Shown: positions 60,327-64,000 of the stretch, piece by piece
Layout of the letters: the number at the start of each line of letters is the position of its first letter
Position numbering within the stretch: position 1 is the stretch's first letter
Assembly: GCA_017745115.1 (NCBI GenBank)
Contig: JAGIAA010000003.1
Coordinates: forward strand, 1-64,000
Source of the DNA: Sphingobium sp.
GTDB taxonomy: Bacteria; Pseudomonadota; Alphaproteobacteria; Sphingomonadales; Sphingomonadaceae
Direction: 5' to 3'
DNA length: 64,000 bases
Made by a program: the position numbers and the translations under genes
The notes under the pieces: generated by a model
What the model was told of the DNA's origin: nothing
The model's database searches: none
What the model saw: the letters and a program-made list of their open reading frames with translations, nothing else

Positions 60327-62000
60327 TTACGGTTCGCACCGGAAGCTTCCGGCATCCTCCTCCTTGCCGGCCTTGTAGCGCGCAACGCTCGGAAAGGGGC
60401 AAAGTGGACGTGACAGACCTGGGCGCTGCCGGTTGGTCGCCAGGATGCGATCGGGCGTCTTGCCGTCTTCGACCCAGCCCACGACCGCATCAAGCATCTC
60501 GAACTGGTCAGTGGCTTCGCCGCCCCCGCAATGGAGCATGCCGGGCACAAGATAGAGGCGAACATTTTCCCGGCCAGCCGATCCCGTGGCTGCAAGCATC
60601 TTCTGATACCAGCGGACGAGCTCGCTCGATGCAAGTCCCTGATCGGAAAGGCCGTTATAGGCAATGAGCTTGCCGCGGCCGGCGAAGGTTTCGAGATAGG
60701 GACTGTCGGCATCGGCCATCGCGGCTGTCGCGCGCACCCGTTCAAGCACCTTGCCATAGTCGAGCGGCGCAAGCGGATCGAAGCCGGGCTCGGGCGGCGT
60801 GAGCTGAAGATATTTGAACTGACCCACGCCCAGAGTGGCATCGGCTGCATTGGACGCCCCGGTTTGCGATGTGCCCAGCCGCATGCCGCGCCAACTCGAC
60901 GATGCGATGCCCGTGTCATAATTGAATGGGCCATAGATCGATTGGCCGGCGGGCGTGCGTGGCCCATCGTGCAGCGCGCGGAGCACGCTGACCTGGCCTT
61001 TGGAGAGGCACGCCGCAGTTTTGCGAGCTTTGCACATCAGAACGACGGGATTGAAATCGCAGCGCTGCCAGTCGTTGATCATGCCGTCCTTCAGTCCATC
61101 CTTTGCATCACAACGCTTGAGGAGGGCTGTCTTCACGAGCGCGAGATCGGCATCCGAAAAGGCCTTGGCGAGGATCGGGCGGCCCTCGGCGTCCTTCGGC
61201 GCGATCTTGGCGACTTGCTGGACATTCCAGACCTCATCGATCGCCACGCGTGAAAATCCGATGGTCGGGTCGCCGGCCACGATGCCGTCGAAATAGAGCG
61301 GGAGTTTTTGTGCGGCGGTCATCGCCTGCCGGCCGCCATTGGAACAGCCGACGAAATAGGAATGCGCCGGCGCTGCGCCGTAGTAGCGTGCGATCAGCCG
61401 CTTGGCCTCGAGCGTCACCTTATCGAGGGCATTATAAGAATAATCTATGCGGGCCTGCTGGTCCAAAGCGAAGCTCGCATCGACGGGTGATCCGCCGTGA
61501 CCGGCATCGGTGGACACGACGGCAAATCCGCGCGCCAGCGCGACTGGACCCGAGCTGTTCGGAAGAGTGCCGACGGCAGGGTTGACGACGCCATCCAAGC
61601 CGCCGCCGCCCTGGAAGAGGAACCGGCGATTCCATTGCGTCGGCATGCGCAATTCGAAGCCAATGCCAAATGAGCGTCCGCCCGTGCCCTTGCGGAGATT
61701 GAGAGTGCCACGCAGGAAGCAATGTTCCGGCAGCAGGTTCGGAGGCGCATTCGGCGCTGCGGCGGGAACGGTCATCGGACCGGCGGCGACGAACTCTATC
61801 TTGTTGATCTCCGTGCCCGGCAGCATCGCGCTTGCCATGGCCTTGCACCGGGCTTCAGCGTCCCGCTCCTCTGTCTGGGCACGTGTTGGAGCGGGCGTGG
61901 CCACAGTGAGTGTGGAGAGCACCATTGAAGCGACACCGAGCGCCAACCTCGTACGCGGTTGCAAATGGTTTGGTCTCTTGCTGTCCTCGAGTTCCCTCAT
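60327..62000 (-). CDS. Tannase/feruloyl esterase family protein
   Basis: This is a 557-residue exported hydrolase of the PF07519 family. The start MRELEDSKRPNH follows GGAG, and an internal hydrophobic segment, LALGVASMVLSTLTVATPAP, is the signal region. The CS-D-HC arrangement is present: FVGCSNGGRQAMTA carries the Cys-Ser nucleophile pair and VPGMLHCGGG carries His-Cys. A calcium-site-like loop (CDAKDGLKDGMINDW) lies in the lid. Family members release ferulic, gallic or terephthalic-type acids from esters. The substrate here is unknown. Confidence 0.9.
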   Translation of the reverse strand: MRELEDSKRPNHLQPRTRLALGVASMVLSTLTVATPAPTRAQTEERDAEARCKAMASAMLPGTEINKIEFVAAGPMTVPAAAPNAPPNLLPEHCFLRGTLNLRKGTGGRSFGIGFELRMPTQWNRRFLFQGGGGLDGVVNPAVGTLPNSSGPVALARGFAVVSTDAGHGGSPVDASFALDQQARIDYSYNALDKVTLEAKRLIARYYGAAPAHSYFVGCSNGGRQAMTAAQKLPLYFDGIVAGDPTIGFSRVAIDEVWNVQQVAKIAPKDAEGRPILAKAFSDADLALVKTALLKRCDAKDGLKDGMINDWQRCDFNPVVLMCKARKTAACLSKGQVSVLRALHDGPRTPAGQSIYGPFNYDTGIASSSWRGMRLGTSQTGASNAADATLGVGQFKYLQLTPPEPGFDPLAPLDYGKVLERVRATAAMADADSPYLETFAGRGKLIAYNGLSDQGLASSELVRWYQKMLAATGSAGRENVRLYLVPGMLHCGGGEATDQFEMLDAVVGWVEDGKTPDRILATNRQRPGLSRPLCPFPSVARYKAGKEEDAGSFRCEP

Positions 62001-62111
62001 TGGCTGTCTCCATGAACCATGCTGAGCGTGATCCCATGCCAGTGAAGTGGCTTGGCTCAGAGCGAAGCCGCTTGCGTATCGTATGCGCGCGCTGCTTGAC
62101 TGGCGAGGCGG

Positions 62112-63725
62112 TTAGGTGGGCGATTGATTCGCAGAGATGATTCCCATCTCGCGAAAAAAGGCCTGCACCTCATCCAGATGCGCCGCATAGGTGCGCCAGC
62201 GTTCGACCGAATCGCGGTTGACAGGACGGCGCACCTGCTGGGCGCTCGGGGTGGCCACGGCCCCGGTTCGTCCATGGAAGTCCAGACAGGCATCGTCCCA
62301 AGGCAGGCCGCAATGGGTCAGCAGCGCGCGGGTCTGCCCTTCCTGATCGGCGGTCAATTGCTCATAGCTTAGTTCCAGGACCCGGCCCGGAAATTGCCTC
62401 TGCCAGAAGCGCATCAGCCGATCGAACAGCGCGTAATATCGCGCCGTATCCATCAGATCGTAGGACCAGCCATAATAGGGTGAATTGAGCGCAAACAGAT
62501 GTTTGTAATTGCTCCACACGCTATCGAGCGGCTGGCGGCGCAGGCAAACGATCTTCGCCTTGGGCAGCGCTCGGGCGATATGGCCGATATAGAGAAAATT
62601 GAGCGGGAACTTGTCGAGCAGGATCCGGCCGTCGCGCAGGGCGGCGCTGGCGCCCGACTGCATCTCGGCCTGCTTGATGTAGCTCTCACCGACGGCGCGG
62701 GGCAAAAGGTTGGCCGCCGCCGCGATCGTCTCGGCATCAAGTACCAGCCGGGACCTGGTTTGCGACAGGCGCTTCAACGCCAGTGGCATTGCCTGTAACT
62801 CGCCGAGCGAGGTGACATGTGGGTGAGCGTCGAGAATCCGGTCGACCAGCGTGGTGCCCGTGCGTGGCAGGCCGGTGACGAAGATCGGCGCGGCATCGCT
62901 TAGGCCCTCGCCGATGAAATAATCAGGGCGGGCAAAAGCCTCTTCCAATGCCATCGCCAGCGCCGCGTCGCGTTCATGACCATAACCGATCCGGGCCTTG
63001 TGCGCGCGATTGGCGGCATCGAGATGCGCGAAGGTCGCCGTGGCCTCCCCGATATCCTCATATTCCTTGGCCGCCGCATAATGCAGCCGGACGAGATCGT
63101 CATGGCCGCGCGCCTTAGGGATGGCGGCCTCGATCCGTGCGAGGTGATTGGCCTCGCGGGTCTGGCGGCGTAGGCCGGCGATCCCGTAATGCGCCTGACC
63201 ATTGGCTGGGTCGCGTGCCACCATCGCCTCATATTGAGCCTCAGCCTCCGCCACACGTCCGAAGAAGCCCAGGCTGGCGGCCAGGTTGAAGCGGAAGGTG
63301 ATGCTATCGGGCTGACCGGCCACGGCGCGCTCGAACAGGGCCACGGCAGCGCCGTGATCGCCAAGACGCGCCTGAACGCAGCCGATGGTGTCGAGCACCA
63401 TGGGATCGCTACTGTCGGCGCGGACGGCCGCCGCTGCGGCCGCGCGGGCTTTGTCCTCGCGCCGCAGCAGCACCAGCAGCCGGGCCTGTTGGGCGAGATA
63501 TTCGGCGTTGCCAGGGGCCAGCGCTACGGCGCGCTCGATCTGCCCCAGCGCATGGGCGACATGGCCGGTTTCGGAAAGAGCCATGCCCAGAATGAACCAG
63601 GCTTCCGCCTGATCCGGATGCGCCTTACCGAGATTTTCCGCGAAACGGGCGGCCTGCGGGAAATCCCCCCGCATGAGTGCGGAGCGCGCCTTGGCCAGCG
63701 CGCCGGCGATATCGCTAGGCGGCAT
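62112..63725 (-). CDS. TPR-domain sulfotransferase
   Basis: This is a 537-residue cytoplasmic protein. About the first 230 residues form TPR helices (AEAWFILGMALSETGHVAHA, DHGAAVALFERAVAGQPDS). From residue about 275 follows a sulfotransferase domain with the PAPS 5'-phosphosulfate loop VTGLPRTGTTLVDRIL and the 3' phosphate region VCLRRQPLDSVWSNYKHLFA. The layout matches the tetratricopeptide-sulfotransferase family often found beside TonB receptors in sphingomonads. The acceptor is unknown. A 31-residue ORF ends two bases upstream. Confidence 0.85.
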   Translation of the reverse strand: MPPSDIAGALAKARSALMRGDFPQAARFAENLGKAHPDQAEAWFILGMALSETGHVAHALGQIERAVALAPGNAEYLAQQARLLVLLRREDKARAAAAAAVRADSSDPMVLDTIGCVQARLGDHGAAVALFERAVAGQPDSITFRFNLAASLGFFGRVAEAEAQYEAMVARDPANGQAHYGIAGLRRQTREANHLARIEAAIPKARGHDDLVRLHYAAAKEYEDIGEATATFAHLDAANRAHKARIGYGHERDAALAMALEEAFARPDYFIGEGLSDAAPIFVTGLPRTGTTLVDRILDAHPHVTSLGELQAMPLALKRLSQTRSRLVLDAETIAAAANLLPRAVGESYIKQAEMQSGASAALRDGRILLDKFPLNFLYIGHIARALPKAKIVCLRRQPLDSVWSNYKHLFALNSPYYGWSYDLMDTARYYALFDRLMRFWQRQFPGRVLELSYEQLTADQEGQTRALLTHCGLPWDDACLDFHGRTGAVATPSAQQVRRPVNRDSVERWRTYAAHLDEVQAFFREMGIISANQSPT

Positions 63726-63727
63726 GG

Positions 63728-63823
63728 TCAGCGACTCATTATCGTCCGGCTTGGGCGGCAGATCAGCATGCGCTTGTCATGTGCGGTCGTCCAGGCGCCC
63801 TTGCGCATGTCGCGCTTTGCCAT
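63728..63823 (-). CDS. Possible 31-residue leader or truncated gene
   Basis: The frame starts MAKRDMRKGAWTTAHDKRML and ends SRTIMSR, with GGAAGGA before the ATG. It stops two bases before the TPR-sulfotransferase start, so reinitiation is possible. The first 18 residues look like the start of a longer SANT/GcrA-like DNA-binding protein, so this could be a truncated remnant. To its right, 177 bases to the window end show no gene. Confidence 0.35.
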   Translation of the reverse strand: MAKRDMRKGAWTTAHDKRMLICRPSRTIMSR

Positions 63824-64000
63824 TGCCGTCCTTCCGGGAGGATGTTTCCGGCGACCCTAGCAGAGAAGCGGCGCTTCGCAAGCGCAGCAAAACGGTCGCT
63901 AATGGCGGGCCTCGTGCCGAGGCGCTTTCCGTGGGTGTAACCCGTCGGACACGCAGGCAGCGGCTTCGTCACACATACGTCAAACTTCGCATATGCAGAA

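Noticed and set aside
1..64000. CRISPR arrays, transposases, phage genes
   Set aside because: No regularly spaced direct repeats and no transposase, integrase or phage structural protein were seen on either strand.

Overview
The window is a GC-rich chromosomal segment from an alphaproteobacterium, most likely a sphingomonad (order Sphingomonadales). This is inferred from several things read directly: a SciP-type (DUF1153) cell-cycle regulator, a short-form HisG, a CCA-encoding tRNA-Phe, a TonB-dependent receptor with a VTG-type TonB box, a UrcA-family protein, a close relative of the sphingomonad beta-etherase LigE, a two-subunit hydroquinone dioxygenase, and short palindromic intergenic repeats of the type common in that order. 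There is no sign of a prophage, transposase, integron or CRISPR array. Genes are dense and often overlap by ATGA or GTGA.

Left part (1-10.4 kb): the tail of an unknown gene; two AraC regulators around a pair of small VOC (glyoxalase-fold) proteins; an ArsR/AHSA1 pair with a promoter that appears to give a leaderless mRNA; the CtrA antagonist sciP; mnmA coupled to a DUF1476-like gene; a glycine-zipper surface protein; an MddA-like methyltransferase; a DUF4242 gene divergent from a LysR regulator; and an exported esterase.

Housekeeping core (10.6-28.5 kb): purA, two tiny paralogous single-pass membrane proteins that ordinary gene calling would miss, hisG-hisD-nusB, thiL, a K+-independent proton pyrophosphatase, an S9 peptidase, the biotin genes bioF-bioD-bioA, then infA, maf, a minimal RNase E/G-like gene and yacG, an M13 peptidase, and tRNA-Phe with a recognisable promoter.

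Transport and stress part (28.5-42.5 kb): two small membrane proteins, a marR-oprM-emrA-emrB type drug-efflux operon, a siderophore-type TonB-dependent receptor coupled to a PepSY membrane protein, an aldehyde dehydrogenase divergent from a winged-helix/TPR regulator with a TTG start, and a UrcA protein.

Aromatic and alcohol metabolism plus envelope signalling (42.5-64 kb): a PQQ alcohol dehydrogenase with a cytochrome c domain, a LigE-like glutathione transferase, a yejABEF peptide/microcin C-type importer, an EF-hand protein, and an ECF sigma factor followed by a von Willebrand lipoprotein and then a single-pass Pro-rich TPR protein. The last two share a TonB-box-like IVVTGSR segment normally seen at the start of TonB-dependent receptors; this is the best candidate in the window for an undescribed system. 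A hydroquinone-cleavage operon follows (two dioxygenase subunits, an unknown exported CxxC-duplicated protein, a semialdehyde dehydrogenase). The window ends with a tannase/feruloyl esterase and a TPR-sulfotransferase. The feruloyl esterase, LigE homologue, hydroquinone dioxygenase and oxidising enzymes together suggest a lifestyle involving plant- or lignin-derived aromatics. That link is inference.
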